Assembly: GCF_022201045.2 (NCBI RefSeq)
Contig: NC_068558.1
Coordinates: forward strand, 49,579,501 to 49,643,500
DNA length: 64,000 nt
Origin: Citrus sinensis
Taxonomy: Eukaryota > Streptophyta > Magnoliopsida > Sapindales > Rutaceae
Reading direction: 5' to 3'
Within the stretch, counting starts at the first letter, position 1. The number at the start of each line of letters is the position of its first letter. Position numbers and translations under genes: made by a program. The notes beneath the pieces are model-generated. The model had not been told where the DNA came from, searched no databases, and saw only the letters and a list, made by a program, of their open reading frames with translations. Below, piece by piece: positions 11,639 to 23,179 of this stretch.

Positions 11639-11668
11639 ATGATCTTGATTACTAGAGCACTTGTGTAA
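11639..11668 (+). other. Upstream ORF 1 in the WRKY leader (9 codons)
   Basis: ATG at 11639 opens a nine-residue frame ending in TAA at 11666-11668, within the predicted 5' leader. Such frames commonly reduce translation of the main ORF. Whether this one does is inference. Confidence 0.45.
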
Positions 11669-11742
11669 CCGAATAAAACAAAATTCAAGATTTAGAGTGG
11701 TTTTGGTCACATCCTAGCTCACATTTTGGTTCCTTTGCTCGT

Positions 11743-11760
11743 ATGAATTGGACTTGCTAG
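11743..11760 (+). other. Upstream ORF 2 in the WRKY leader (5 codons)
   Basis: ATG at 11743 opens a five-residue frame ending in TAG at 11758-11760, 76 bases before the main ATG. It is close enough for reinitiation to matter. Confidence 0.45.
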
Positions 11761-11836
11761 TGATCTCTCTGCTCAGACTCGTACGGATTCCGGTACTTAG
11801 TGTTTCGTCAATTGGTTGCTAGGGAATTGTTCAGAT

Positions 11837-14139
11837 ATGAAAAGGTCGACGATGGATAGGGATCAAAATATTCTTATTACTGAGCTAGCACAAGGGAAAG
11901 AGCTAGCTAAGCGGCTTAGGAATCATCTGAATCCATCTTCCTCTCCAGAAACTCGCGAATTCTTAGTACAAGAGATTCTTTCTTCTTATGAGAAAGCACT
12001 TTCAATGCTAAATTATAGTCATTCTCTCCAGTCCAATAAGCTCGACATCACCATGGTTGAATCACCACGTTCTTTTCCCAACACTGCTACTAGCCCAAGA
12101 AGCGATGCTTCTGATCAAGACTATTGTAAAGATGTCGTATCCAAGAAGAGGTAATAATTAAATTTTCCTGCAAATTACTTTAATCTTTCTAACCTTATTA
12201 TCTTTATGTGCACATAATTAAGTAATTAAAATACTTGCATTTAATTCCATCTAATTGGCTTGTTTGGTTCTTGTGTATTAATTAAATGTAGAAAGACAAT
12301 GCCTCAATGGACTGAACAAGTAAAGGTTACCTCGGGGACAGCATTGGAAGGGACTCTTGATGATGGTTATTGCTGGAGAAAATATGGCCAGAAAGATATT
12401 CTTGGTCGTAATTTTCCAAGGTAACTTCACCTCACCACTTTTATTACCATTTCTTTAACTATAATAATTTAAATCCTCTTGCTGGCTTTTGTCTGTAATC
12501 TGGCATGATTGAAATGAATACATTATATGTACCTACGTGAGCTTATGATAGAAATTAAGCTCCACCTTTAAATCACTCAAAATCTTTCTTTCTTATCTAA
12601 AAAGCAAAAAGGCCTTTTTGCTTGTGCCACTGCCACACAACACCTATCTATTTGTTTATCTGAGATGACATATCATATCATCCGGAGAAGTGAAGAAGCT
12701 TACAAATCGAAAGAGGACGAAACCCCTTTGCTTTTCAGTTTTCACCTTCCCTTTTCTTTACAAATAAAATAAAATTAATTACAGCGCGAGAGCTATTTTA
12801 CATGTATATATTAATTATTATTATTGGGTAGAGTGGATATTTACAGAGTAAATAATTATATCCATTCAAATTAGAAAAGGTAAAATTTGAAGTTGTGTCA
12901 CAGTGGTATTGATCTAGGTTAGTCTCAGTAAATTTTTAATTATAATATATAGTTTCTAAAAAGAAATACGTATATTTATTCACACGGTACTTGAACTTAT
13001 CCAAAGCACCTAATTACAGCTTCGTTTCTATCAAGTTCTGACAAAGCATTCAAGTTAGGTTTTGGTTTTATGGCTGCTATCTTTAATGGGGTTCATGCAT
13101 CTGTCGATTTTGATCAACATGCTCGGCAATTCATATCGTCCTTTTGTTCCTTTTCTATGTAGGCCATTCCTTTCATTTCATACCCCTTTATGTGGACAAC
13201 TCTTAGCTACTGGTCTAACACCAAGTATCAAATCTTGGGCCTGTGCCCTGGGGTCCCCCAAACTAGTTCTTAAATTTTATGTTAAGGGCACTCAACTGGC
13301 TTAGATTCAATTATTATTTTCCGCGTTTCTGATGCTGCAACAATTTTACCTTTCTGTGGACTTTTGTGTTCTGTTTCTCGCACAAATTCTCCTCGTGTTT
13401 CTATGGATAATCTCTATTTAACTTTCAAAACTTTATTGGTTATATATGTTGACACTTTCTCTAAAAACAAAATCCCGAAATCTGCAGAGGGTATTACAGG
13501 TGCACCCATCGTCATGCCCGAGGTTGTTTAGCAACTAAACAAGTTCAAAGATCCGACGATGACCCTTCAATGTTTGAAGTGACATATCGAGGGAGACATA
13601 AGTGTAGCCAAAACTCTCATTTAGCATTGGCTTCGACTTCATCAACAAAGCAAGTGTCCATTGATCAGAAGAATCCTTGTTGCAATCAACAAAAAGAGAG
13701 TGAAGAAAAGCCGAAAGAAGCAAATGGGGTAATGCTCAACTTTGGAGCAGAGCTTAGAGTTAAGAGTGAGGACTTGGACGCCGCAGAGAGCATCTTTTCT
13801 CCATTTTCTTTTCCACATGAATCAATTGGACAAGAAAATATTAATGTTGAAGACAACTTGTTTTTGGATGGTATGATAGACAACAATTTCATGGGTGGTT
13901 TTTCGCCAACGTTTATTTCACCGGCAACATCAGAATCCAACTACTTCTCAATGTCACCGTGCCACATGACCAACTTTGGACTTGGCTACGATGTGCAAAC
14001 TCCGGAGTCTGATCTCAAAGCTGAGATAATTTCAACTCCAACTTCAGTCATCAACTCACCATTTGGGGACTTTGATTTCTCGCTTACAAAGGAAGATTTG
14101 GACCCAAATTTTCAGTTTGACGACTTGGATTGCTTCTAG
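11837..14139 (+). CDS. WRKY transcription factor, group III, 364 aa
   Basis: Exons 11837-12150, 12292-12420 and 13488-14139 join in phase to 364 residues. The frame is open upstream to a TTG at 11816, but ATG 11837 is the first Met. The single WRKY domain has WRKYGQK at residues 133-139 and a C-x7-C-x23-H-x-C zinc ligand set (C153, C161, H185, C187), which defines group III. The second intron falls just after the PR of the domain, the conserved position for this group. The N-terminal helix region (about residues 10-60, with ELAQGKELAKRL) and the acidic C-terminus resemble WRKY30/41/53. Members bind TTGAC W-boxes and act in defence, senescence and salicylate or oxidative signalling; that role here is inference. 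The 1,067-bp second intron contains a spurious open frame at 13062-13304. An AATAAA at about 14363 could serve polyadenylation. Confidence 0.95.
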
Positions 14140-16300
14140 GTTATTAAATAAATATGGGATAGATGTTGCACTTGGAGACCCTAGCCAGCGTATACTCAAA
14201 TTAATTGTACAATAAGATAAGAAAGTCTCCATTTATATGGAGCTGGCCAAGAGAGTTTTCTTGATTTGGCAGTTGATTTTGGAAATTATATAAATTGTAA
14301 CTTTTTTTTTTCTTTTTTCTTCTCTTCTCTTCTCTTCTCTCCATTGTTGTTTGAATCTAGGCAATAAATTATTTGTCTCGTGTAAAATTTTCTGACTAAT
14401 AAGCTACATCACTGCTACATATTTCTTACGCTTGAAAAGGAAAAATGATTTTAAGATTTAAAATGATCCAATTACAAAGTTCATATATTCACTCACAATA
14501 CAAATCTACGGTATTGTTTGCGGCTGAAATATTGAAACCCAAAAATAGCAGCAATGATTCATTTGTTTAATTCAGTTCAAAACCGCACCAAACCGGAAAG
14601 CCAAACAATTTGGAGAGAAAAATTAAAATTAAAAGTAGATTTTATCTTAATTAATACAAGTGATAATGCAGATATTTTGGATGTGAATGTGGATGTGTGC
14701 AAATAACTTGGTGTGGAGTTCTAATATTATCTAAAAATATGTTGAAGAATTAAGAAGTGGTGAATGGTTATGCCAAATTGGCAATGGAACTCCTTTCATA
14801 TGTGTTTTTTTTTATATTATTTCTTTCTTTTTTTATTATTACTGTAAATTTGTAATTCACACCGGATTTCTAGACTATGTAAATTATTTTGTGTTGGACT
14901 TTATTATACTGATTTGTTAGACTTTATTATATTGTTAATTCACACAGGAACTCCTTTCATATGTGTTGGACTTTTTTTTGTTAAGAAATTATGTACAAAT
15001 TAAGAAAAATGCTAGAGATGAAACTTTCTATAATCAAACCAAGTTAAGACATGTCATACTTGTCTAATTAGTATCTTTGCTTGAAATTTGGGCGAATCCT
15101 AATATTTAGCAGCAAATAAAAGAAACATTGATTAGCTATAAATTATTTAAAAAAATTATAATTTTTTTAAAGTAAGAGCACATAAATTTTGAAAATAAAA
15201 AATAAAAAATAAACATACACCCTCATTCTCTCGCTTGTCCTCTCCCAAGCCTCATCAGCTATCATCAAGCTTCACTCTTCTTTCAGGTTAACCTTAGCTC
15301 GAAAGATTGAGCCTTTCAATTTTCAGGTAAGTTGTCTCATCGGCTTTATTTGTACCGTGGCCGTAAAACTAAAACTGAATCGTTTGAATCTTTCATTTTT
15401 AGAACCCATCCTTTTCTATTTCTACTACTACAAGGAGTTCCTTGACTTTCTATTATTTATCTTTCTTACATTAGTTTAGGATTCTCTATTCTACTTCTCT
15501 ATAATTTAGGATTTTCTTTCCCTTTTCAAATACAGTTTAAGACTAGTATAAATTCTCATTCCGTTAAGACTAGCTATCAATAAAAATTTCAGCCTTTGGC
15601 AAAATTGAAGGCCGATCCCCTCGAAGTGATCAATTTAGTTTCTAATTACATATCAATTTTCAGTTAAATCCCTAAGGTCATAACAGTGCGGTGCTATTTA
15701 ATCTTTATATTTTAAAAAGTATTTCAAGATACTCATATTATTAAGTATGTTATAGTTTTATCCTTACTTTTTTTTTTTACAATAATACCCATACAATGAT
15801 ATCTTTTACATTAACTTTTTTATCTATAAAAAATTAATTAGTAAATTAACAATAATTACTTATTTACTTATTAGCAAATTGAGAAATAAATATCAGTATA
15901 ATACAACTGATATTTTTCATATCTTTTCAACAATCTTACTAATTATTAGTTATAAATAAATTAATACCAGCCAATTTAAAGTAATGTTTAATACCCTTGT
16001 AGTAATTTTTCCATTAATTTTTATAAAAAATTAATTCTCTTTAGGCTAATTTAATAAATTCATTTTTTTATTATTATCTGCAAGAATATTGTTGTAAGAG
16101 TATTATTATTATAAAAGTTAAAAAAAAAAAAGGTAAGAGTAGGACCAACAAGTATCTTGAAATATAAAACACATGGATTAAACAAATATTTAACTAAAAT
16201 ATATTAACTAAACAAACGTTTGCCCAAATACATTAGCAAATTTCAGCAAACAACTATTGCATTGCAACGTCAAAGTTGCTTTGAACGATTGGTCAGATCA
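14140..16300. other. 2.2-kb spacer
   Basis: The first 250 bases are the probable 3' untranslated region of the WRKY gene, including a TCTTC-rich run at 14315-14340. A CT-rich, leader-like stretch at about 15215-15330 with a GGTAAG-type donor is not followed by a recognisable coding exon. The rest is AT-rich. Confidence 0.5.
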
Positions 16301-16311
16301 ACAACTAAGAG

Positions 16312-17768
16312 CATCACCAAAATGCTCTTCAAATAAGATTTTATTATTTATTTGAAGAGCCGCATCAATATTTAAAGCTCTAAAAGACACTCTAATTAAG
16401 ATTCTTTAAATAAAAATTGATTATCTCTTTTCAAATTTGGAGAGATAATTTTCTCTTTTCAATTTATATTTTATTATTTTTTATTGAAGAAAAAGAGAGA
16501 AGTATTTTAGGTAGCGTTTACTTTTTGGATTGGAGTGGGAATCCTATGATTGAGAGTGTGGAGTGGGAGTGAGAGTAGGTTATTTACTTACACTGGAATG
16601 GAAGTATGGAATGAAGATTAGAATCCAATTTATGTGTTTACTTTGTCTTGGATTGGGAGTAAATAGTTTCAAATTACAATTTTATCTTTATGTAAAAAAT
16701 TATGGTTTTTAATTACAAAGTTAATAAAAAATATATTTAATGAATAAACATTTATTTTATTCTATTTGTAAATTTATAATAATTATTAATATTCTTAATT
16801 ATGAACATCACAATTTTTTTATAATTTTAATTATATAAATTAAAAATTGTTGATAAGGGCAATATAAATGAAATATTTTTACTATTAACATAGTATAAAA
16901 TTAATATTTTCTTAGAATATACTATTTATTAGTATTAATTATTAATATTAAATAAATATAATACTATTATTTTTAAATAAATATAATAATATTATATTTT
17001 CAAATAAAGATTGTATATAGTAATATTATTAATTCTCTATTAATATAATAATATTATTTTAAAGTAAATTAAACTTAGAATCAAACCCAATTATTATTTA
17101 GTTAAATATAATAATATTATTTAAATATTTATTAAATATAGTTATAGTAAATTTAATAAAAGAAGGGTAAATATAAAATGAAACGTTATTTTATTTTATA
17201 TAATTATATTAAATTTATTAATATAATATTATTTAGTACAAAATTAATATTTTCTTAGAATAAACTGTTTATTATTATTAATTATTAATATTAAATAAAT
17301 ATAGTACTATTATTTTTAAAATAAATATAATAATATTATATTATTAAATAAAGATAGAATATATTTATTAATTCTCTATTAATATAATATTATTATTTTT
17401 AAGTAATTTTAACTTATAATCAATGTAAATTATTATTTAGTTAAATATAATAATATTATTTAAATAAATATATTTATAAATTATTTTATTTTATTAAATT
17501 AAATTAAAAACAAATGGTAGAAAAGGGAGAGGTGGGAGTGGATTTCCACTCCCTACTCCAAAAATGGATGGATCCCATGGAGTGGGATTTCCAATTCCTC
17601 TCTATTTTGTTGAAGTAAACACTGGAGTGGGAGAAATCCACACTTCTCACTCCCACTCCAGAAAGTAAACATTGCCTTAATTGTTATTGACTTTTATTTT
17701 AAAAAAACTAATTATATGATTAAAATAATATTAACTTATTTTTATTTGAAGAGTTTTTTGGAGAATAT
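16312..17768. mobile_element. Possible host MITE split by a Harbinger element
   Basis: AGAGCATCACCAAAATGCTC followed by TTCAAATAA near 16312 has a partial inverted counterpart, TTATTTGAAGAG followed by TTTTTTGGAGAA, near 17740-17765. The two halves flank the element at 16510-17676. The terminal match is short, and I could not define a target duplication. Confidence 0.35.
16510..17676. mobile_element. PIF/Harbinger-type non-autonomous element, 1167 bp
   Basis: The left end GGTAGCGTTTACTTTTTGGA and the right end, reverse complemented, GGCAATGTTTACTTTCTGGA form imperfect inverted repeats rich in GGAGTGGGA. A TTA trinucleotide flanks both sides (16507-16509 and 17677-17679). The interior is extremely AT-rich and has no transposase. 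A segment starting at about 16889 repeats at about 17236 (AAAATTAATATTTTCTTAGA in both), an internal direct duplication with a period near 347 bp. Confidence 0.72.
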
Positions 17769-17854
17769 CATATTTTTTTACCTTTTTTTATTTGTCATAT
17801 AGGTAAGTAAATAGGTATTTAAATAGTAAAATTTATAAAGTCTAATAGGAACCT

Positions 17855-18245
17855 TTATATGAAGGATTACAAACTGACATTCGGGCGCGAGATTGAAGCG
17901 TACAAGCCTCAAACCATGACAGTAGCTATTTCCTGTGCTAGGATGTTAGAAGACAAGATCAACTAGGAGACACCTCGTACAACTAGGGCTACAACTAAAG
18001 ATCCCGACCCGCCAGAACAGTTGTTCGAAACAATTCAAAGCGACTTACAGACCAAGAACTCAAAGAGTGCACGGCAAAGGGTTTGTGTTGGTATTGTGAT
18101 GAAAAGTGGAATTGCAAGCAAAAGCGACTTCTGATGATTGAACCTGTTAAAAATTATGACAACATCAGCAGTTCAAGTGAATTCACAGAAGTTGAGGAAA
18201 CAAAAGAAACTAATTTTAACAGAGACCAGTTTTCCATTTCTTATT
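17855..18245 (+). pseudogene. Ty3/gypsy gag fragment with zinc-knuckle remnant
   Basis: From about 17885 the plus strand reads GREIEAYKPQTMTVAISCAR, then an ARMLEDK segment, a pattern typical of the end of the plant gypsy gag domain. It then hits a stop. In another frame, from about 18080, LCWYCDEKWNCKQKRLL is a damaged CCHC-knuckle region. At least two frameshifts or stops separate the parts, so it is dead. No protease or polymerase follows; the sequence passes into a Copia-type LTR. Confidence 0.6.
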
Positions 18246-18293
18246 ATGCTTTGTCAAGGAAGCTCATAATACATGGAAGGATGCAGCACACGT

Positions 18294-18568
18294 GTGAGAT
18301 GAATACAGTCAGCTGAATCAATTGAAGATTGAAGTGCCAGCTCAGGTGAAGTTAGTTAGACACGTTAAGATCAAGTTTTTAGTTAGTTCTTCATTTTCTG
18401 TTAAGCTGTAAAACAGCTGAGTATAAATCCAAGCATATTGTAATCATTTTGTGATTTAAGCAAAAAAATGAAATAAAGCATTTAATTCCAGAAGTTCTTT
18501 TACAATTTTCTTAGCACTTTCTCAGTAACCAAACAGTCTGTTCATTCAAGCTTTTAAGCTTTCAAACA
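18294..18568 (+). mobile_element. Copia-type LTR (5' LTR remnant)
   Basis: The segment ends in ...AAACA directly before a primer-binding site, and it contains a TATA-like GAGTATAAATCC at about 18419 followed by probable polyadenylation signals (AATGAAATAAAG). The left limit is uncertain; TGTGAGATG at about 18294 is a plausible start. No matching 3' LTR was found in the window. Confidence 0.5.
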
Positions 18569-18745
18569 TGGTATCAGAGCTTCATACTCATCTACCATGG
18601 CTTGATGACAATTCTGACTGCTAAGAGCTTCTTGAACTGTACTAGGTTCTTTGTTGGCTAAGGTGACTGTATAGACCTTTGGTTTGAAGATTCCAGATTT
18701 TGATCTGGTAATCATTGGATGAGAAGATGGTTGGGAATGATTTCT
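18554..18745 (-). pseudogene. Copia reverse-transcriptase fragment, inverted
   Basis: The minus strand encodes HPMITRSKSGIFKPKV, then EPSTVQEALSSQNCHQAM and VDEYEALI, the well-known start of the plant Copia RT domain. It is only about 60 residues long and ends abruptly. It lies in the opposite orientation to the LTR and primer site, and its last codons overlap the primer site. It is therefore a rearranged fragment, not the downstream part of the same element. Confidence 0.75.
18569..18580 (+). other. Primer-binding site for initiator tRNA-Met
   Basis: TGGTATCAGAGC is the standard minus-strand primer site of plant Copia elements, complementary to the 3' end of initiator methionine tRNA. It directly abuts the LTR end. 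Confidence 0.75.
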
Positions 18746-18769
18746 GGTTTGAATACACATTACGAAGGC

Positions 18770-19260
18770 TTGACTGTTGATTACTGGAACTAGCTCTGTT
18801 GATTACTCAACACCTCAAACTACGCGAGTTCAAGGCTACATTAAAAGCCAGCTGCCAGCCAGTAGTGTGAGCCTTGATACAGCAGTACCATTGGAGGTTT
18901 GAAAATTTATTTCGAATACTTAATTAAACACAGTAGTGTCATATCCTCAATTCTAATAATGTTATATTATATATTTTAGATGAGTACCCAAACTTTCTTT
19001 TACTAGTCATGGAAAGACAAGGTGGTACTTTATGTTTTGAAAGAGAATATTTATTGGTACATAAAGTTGTTGTAGCTGAGTACATCTAATGTCATCTTGA
19101 AATCATATTTTTGTGCTCAAAATTACCCTGTTCCATAATCTTGGTTGCGTCCCCCTTAATTTCTCTCTTCGACACGTCCTAATCCCTGAAACCCAATTAA
19201 AATTAAATTATGGGTAATTCTGTTGGTAGTAATGGGCAATTGCTGCAGTTGTGAAAAACA
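18770..19260. other. Spacer, nothing recognised
   Basis: No supported gene, repeat end or RNA gene was seen between the Copia fragment and the reductase pseudogene. Confidence 0.5.
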
Positions 19261-19269
19261 TAGACCGAT

Positions 19270-20057
19270 GCTTTTGTTGATATGCAACTGTACCTCTAAG
19301 GTATATTGGTATCTCCAGCTACAAGGCCAAGCTTTCTCAATATTTCTCTTTCTTCTAGCAGTAGGACTTTAGACTCTGCATATACATCTCTGAGGTGAGG
19401 ACAGAGTGCTCAATTTAATTGAATTGGTCTCTGCTTAATTTATGGATTTAAGCGGACAACAAGAAACTTATGTTTAGATACCATTAGAAAATCATTGGAG
19501 TAAGCAGTTGGATGATGATGATCAAGAGGTGAGGTATCTCATAAAACCACTACTGCCTGAGTGCTAGGTGTATATCACAGTTCCTGATCTAACACAGAAG
19601 TCTGCAATGCCCTCAGCAGCTCCAATGCTGGCGTCAGTTATATGTGTTATTGAACTGTTCAATATCTAAGTATTGGTGTAATTGGAAGGTAATGAATTGA
19701 AGAGACAATATTGCTCGTCGAAAAACAAAATGACATCCTTGGATTGGATACTGAAACTTATCTGGATCATAAATCTCATCAGGAAAGCTCTTTAGAAAGT
19801 CAACTTCCGACTTATCATCTGCAGTGTTGAAATTCAAACATGTAATTAGAATTTGTGTCCTAATATTGAACATGCAATTGGTCTCATCTCATAATGTACG
19901 TAAGAGGGAGAGAATCAAAATTTCTCAAAGTTTCATGTTGGACGGTATATGCATATCCTTGCCTTTCTTGGTGTAAAAGGTTATTGACATGCCAAGAGCC
20001 GATAAGACCTTCACCTCCAGTAACACAAACCTTGCAGTTGCTCTTGCTCTTCTCCAT
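19270..20057 (-). pseudogene. Dihydroflavonol/cinnamoyl reductase-like SDR pseudogene
   Basis: A minus-strand ATG at 20057 begins an exon-like frame containing KVCVTGGEGLIGSW, the NAD(P)-binding start of the DFR/anthocyanidin-reductase-like extended SDRs. After a likely intron, from about 19820 a second piece reads DDKSEVDFLKSFPDEIYDPD, then IQGCHFVF, as in exon 2 of the family. Farther on, in shifted frames, come AAEGIADFCVRSGTV (about 19625-19575), a DVYAESKVLLLEE segment (about 19395-19350) and KLGLVAGDT (about 19330). The order is right, but stops and frameshifts separate the parts. The catalytic YxxxK region is not intact (the AESK piece may be its relic), and the C-terminal third is missing. 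An intact paralogue presumably exists elsewhere in the genome. Confidence 0.65.
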
Positions 20058-20059
20058 TG

Positions 20060-21264
20060 AAAATCTATTTGTCTGCAATATCACTTCCACTTATTAAGAG
20101 CTCAAATCAGTCCTAATCTTAATTTACTCCAATTGATGCAATTATGACCCATTCAGAAATTCAAAGCAATGTCTCGTCTCGTCCTCGCCCACATATAAAT
20201 GATGATAATAATAATCCTATGATTAATCGGGCACAATTGGACTATGACAAATCACTTGATAGAACTAAAAGCCCATACAATACAACACACTGCTCGACAT
20301 AGATAGGAGGTGTTAGCAGTCGTTCAATTGGGTGTATTTAGTAATGGAACTTATTAACTTAATTTCTGTCTGCAGGTTTTCTTTTTGTCCAATCTGATTA
20401 ACGAGAAGAGCATACTTTTCCAGTGTTATTGGTGAACTGGGCTTGTTTGTATCATTATGGAGGGAGTATATGGAACTTGGTTTTGCAGGATGATGATGTG
20501 GAGGCAAAGCATCTTCAACTTCTTGTTTAATTACGAATACGAATGGCGTCCCAATCCATCTTTCCTGGAAAAACAACGCCTAAAATTATATTTATTTTTA
20601 CATCAGTTCTGGACCTTTAGATTTAACTCTTTTCAATGATTGAGATTTGTTAAAATTAAATGATTAATCAATTGATTAATGGAGAACCATTAATTTTTAA
20701 TAGTCTAGACCCTTGTATTTATCTATTATTATCACGGTTGCTTCATTTTATCTAGATTTCTTTATTTCCAAACCCAAAAAAAAAAAAATTGAATTTTTTT
20801 TGTCCTTGAAGAACTGCAATTCCAGAGAGTTACAGAAACCAGACAAAATCTAATCCCTAAGGCAAGGTAGTCGTGGCCACAGAGTTATGTACAAAGAACC
20901 AAAAAACTTTTCGGCCTTATGATCCAAAAATCACCTTTGAGTGGACAAGAAAGACGGGCTCTTTACTTTTGGACTCTTAGCATTAATTTTATGTGAATGA
21001 AATTGTTGTCCCTAAGACTCATTAATTATATGATTAATTTTCTATGTTATTGAAATGACATTTTTTTTAGTACAAACAAATAAAATATGTGGGCAAAAGA
21101 TAATGAATTTTTTTTTTTAATTTTCGGTTTAAAATACTATTTTAAAGAAAATTGGGCTGTGGTGCAGAACTGTCAACGTATCTGTGGTATATTTATCGTC
21201 ACCAGCTTGAACTAGGGTAACGTCATCGGAGAAAACCTCAAAAAAAATTTGGATACGGAGTTGG
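20060..21264. other. 1.2-kb spacer
   Basis: A minus-strand frame of 87 codons at 20313-20576 has no recognisable domain. Nothing else stands out. It may hold more of the upstream region of the reductase pseudogene. Confidence 0.45.
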
Positions 21265-21273
21265 GTTTTATTT

Positions 21274-22219
21274 GGGAAATTTGTAACCTATCCCCAAATA
21301 AATTGACATTTTGCACCACGTCCCCAACAAATTTGACTTGTTGCACTGCGCACCCAAAAAAATTGACATTTTTGCACCACGCCCCCAATTCCGTTATTTT
21401 CTTAGTTAAGTTTAATGGCTCCGTTTAACTTTTGATTGAATGACAAAAATGCCCCTCTATGTAAAAAAACAAAATTTTTAGCTCATTTAATTTTTTAAGG
21501 TTTTTTTTTCAATTGCAATAAAAAAAACAATTCTTCTTACATGTTCATTGTCACCACTATTATTTTTTCTTTAATTTTTTAAAGATTTTTTTTTCAATTT
21601 TAATAAAAAAAATTCTTGTTACATGTACATTTGTCACCACTATTATTTTCCTTTAATTTTTTTAAAGATCTTTATTTCAATTGCAATAAAAAAAATTTCT
21701 TGTTACACGTACATTGTCACCACTATTATTTTCCTTTAATTTTTTTAAAGATCTTTATTTCAATTGCAATAAAAAAAATTTCTTGTTACACGTACATTGT
21801 CACCACTATTATTTTTTCTTTAATTTTTTAAAGATTTTTATTTCAATTTTAATAAAAAAAATTCTTGTTACATGTACATTTATCACCACTATTATTTTCC
21901 TTTAATGTTTTAAAGATTTTTATTTTAATTGTAATAAAAAAATTTCTTGTTACATGTACATTGTCACCACTATTATTTTTTCTTTAATTTTTTAAAAATT
22001 TTTATTTTAATTACAATAAAGAGAATTCCCATTAAAATTAATTTAAGGAATAAACTTCCAATTTTACCCCTCCACCGTTAAACTTAACTGAGAAAATAAC
22101 GGAATTGGGGGCGTGGTGCAAAAATGTCAATTTTTTTGGGTGCGCAGTGCAACAAGTCAAATTTGTTGGGGACGCGGTGCAAAATATCAATTTATTTGGG
22201 GGTAGGTTACAAATTTCCC
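21274..22219. mobile_element. MULE-type non-autonomous element with long TIRs
   Basis: This 946-bp element is flanked by a perfect 9-bp duplication, gttttattt (21265-21273 and 22220-22228). The termini start GGGAAATTTGTAACCTA and form highly similar inverted repeats about 150 bp long, reaching inward to the TTAAGTTTAA segments near 21410 and 22080. Between the arms lies a tandem array of an 80-84-bp unit. It encodes no transposase; the plus-strand frames at 21616-21905 only reflect translation of the array. Confidence 0.88.
21535..22020. repeat. Tandem array, six copies of an 80-84-bp unit
   Basis: Units begin near 21535, 21617, 21699, 21782, 21866 and 21945, each with TTGTTACATGTACATTGTCA (small variations) followed by CCACTATTATTTT and an A-rich segment. 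The two central units are almost identical. The array sits entirely between the inverted arms of the MULE-type element. Confidence 0.85.
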
Positions 22220-22228
22220 GTTTTATTT

Positions 22229-22932
22229 TTCAATTTTATTTCTCTTTGACAAGGTGGTGGGAGTCAGTTTCAATAGTCTATGCATGTTAATATAATGGCC
22301 ACCGCACTGTATAATAAACTAAAGAGGATTAGATGACCAACTTCAAGAAAAAAACATAGTTCAACATTATCATATAATTAGATAAGACCAAATGGAAACC
22401 ATGAGTTGGAAATTAGATTAAAAAAAACGCAAAGCTAGCTAAGCTGGATAAGTGGGAGATACGGGAGATTTTTTGATAAGGAATTGGAATTTGGGAAGGC
22501 CGCATTACAATTATTCGCAACTTTTGACCCTTGTGAGTTGTGAAATTATATCGTGTTGATTACGTAGCAAAGGGAAATATTTGAACCAACTAACTAATTT
22601 AAAGCAGAAAAATAAAATATTAAAAAAGTTGAATGTCTTCTTCTAGATGGAATGATGACATGATTTGACTTCTCTGGCGTCGATGATGGGTGATGCTCTC
22701 TTTGACGGCTCCTCAAAGAATCATTAGTTCAAGTAACTTTTTCTCATTTGCTAGTGTTTCTTTGCACAGATACAGAAAGGTGAGAGGGTAATTGCTGTCA
22801 TCCTCATCCACGCCATGGCTATGCACGAAGATGAGATTATTGATAACAAAAAAATTAAAATTGACTTGGCCTTCATGAGATCATGAGAACAAAAAGCCTA
22901 TCTAGATGCAGCTGATAATTTACTAATCAAAT
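22229..22932. other. Spacer, nothing recognised
   Basis: No gene or repeat boundary was found. Confidence 0.5.
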
Positions 22933-22946
22933 AACTTAAGTGTTAA

Positions 22947-23179
22947 CCACTCGGCCTTAATTGAGTGGATAGAGTCATTTTCTAAAAAATGTGAGGACAA
23001 TAGTTCGAACTCTACCAAAGTATTATGAAAGTTTAATTTTTTTGAAGAAGATTGACGTTCTTCGAATATTAGAGAGTGTTAAAATTTAGATAGCGCTATA
23101 TAAGATTTGATTGTAAATATTTATTATAGTATCATGTAATATGTTATAATCTGAGCAATAGTCTTATATATAAAAAAAA
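22947..23179 (+). mobile_element. tRNA-derived SINE (copy 2, best preserved single copy)
   Basis: The 233-bp element starts CCACTCGGCC. It has an A-box-like TGGATAGAGTC at 22966-22976 and a B-box AGTTCGAACTC at 23002-23012, then the family body (ATTGACGTTCTTCGAATATT) and an A-rich tail. It is flanked by aacttaagtgttaa (22933-22946) and aacttaaagtgttaa (23180-23194), a 14-15-bp duplication with one indel. Two pol III boxes, long duplication and A-tail together fit a SINE. Confidence 0.82.

Noticed and set aside
13062..13304. 80-codon plus-strand frame in the WRKY second intron
   Set aside because: It sits inside an intron defined by a conserved position and phase and resembles no domain.
21616..21905. 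Plus-strand frames with repeated HVHCHHYYF-like peptide
   Set aside because: They are the 80-84-bp tandem array read through; 81-84 bp units keep frame for part of the array by chance.
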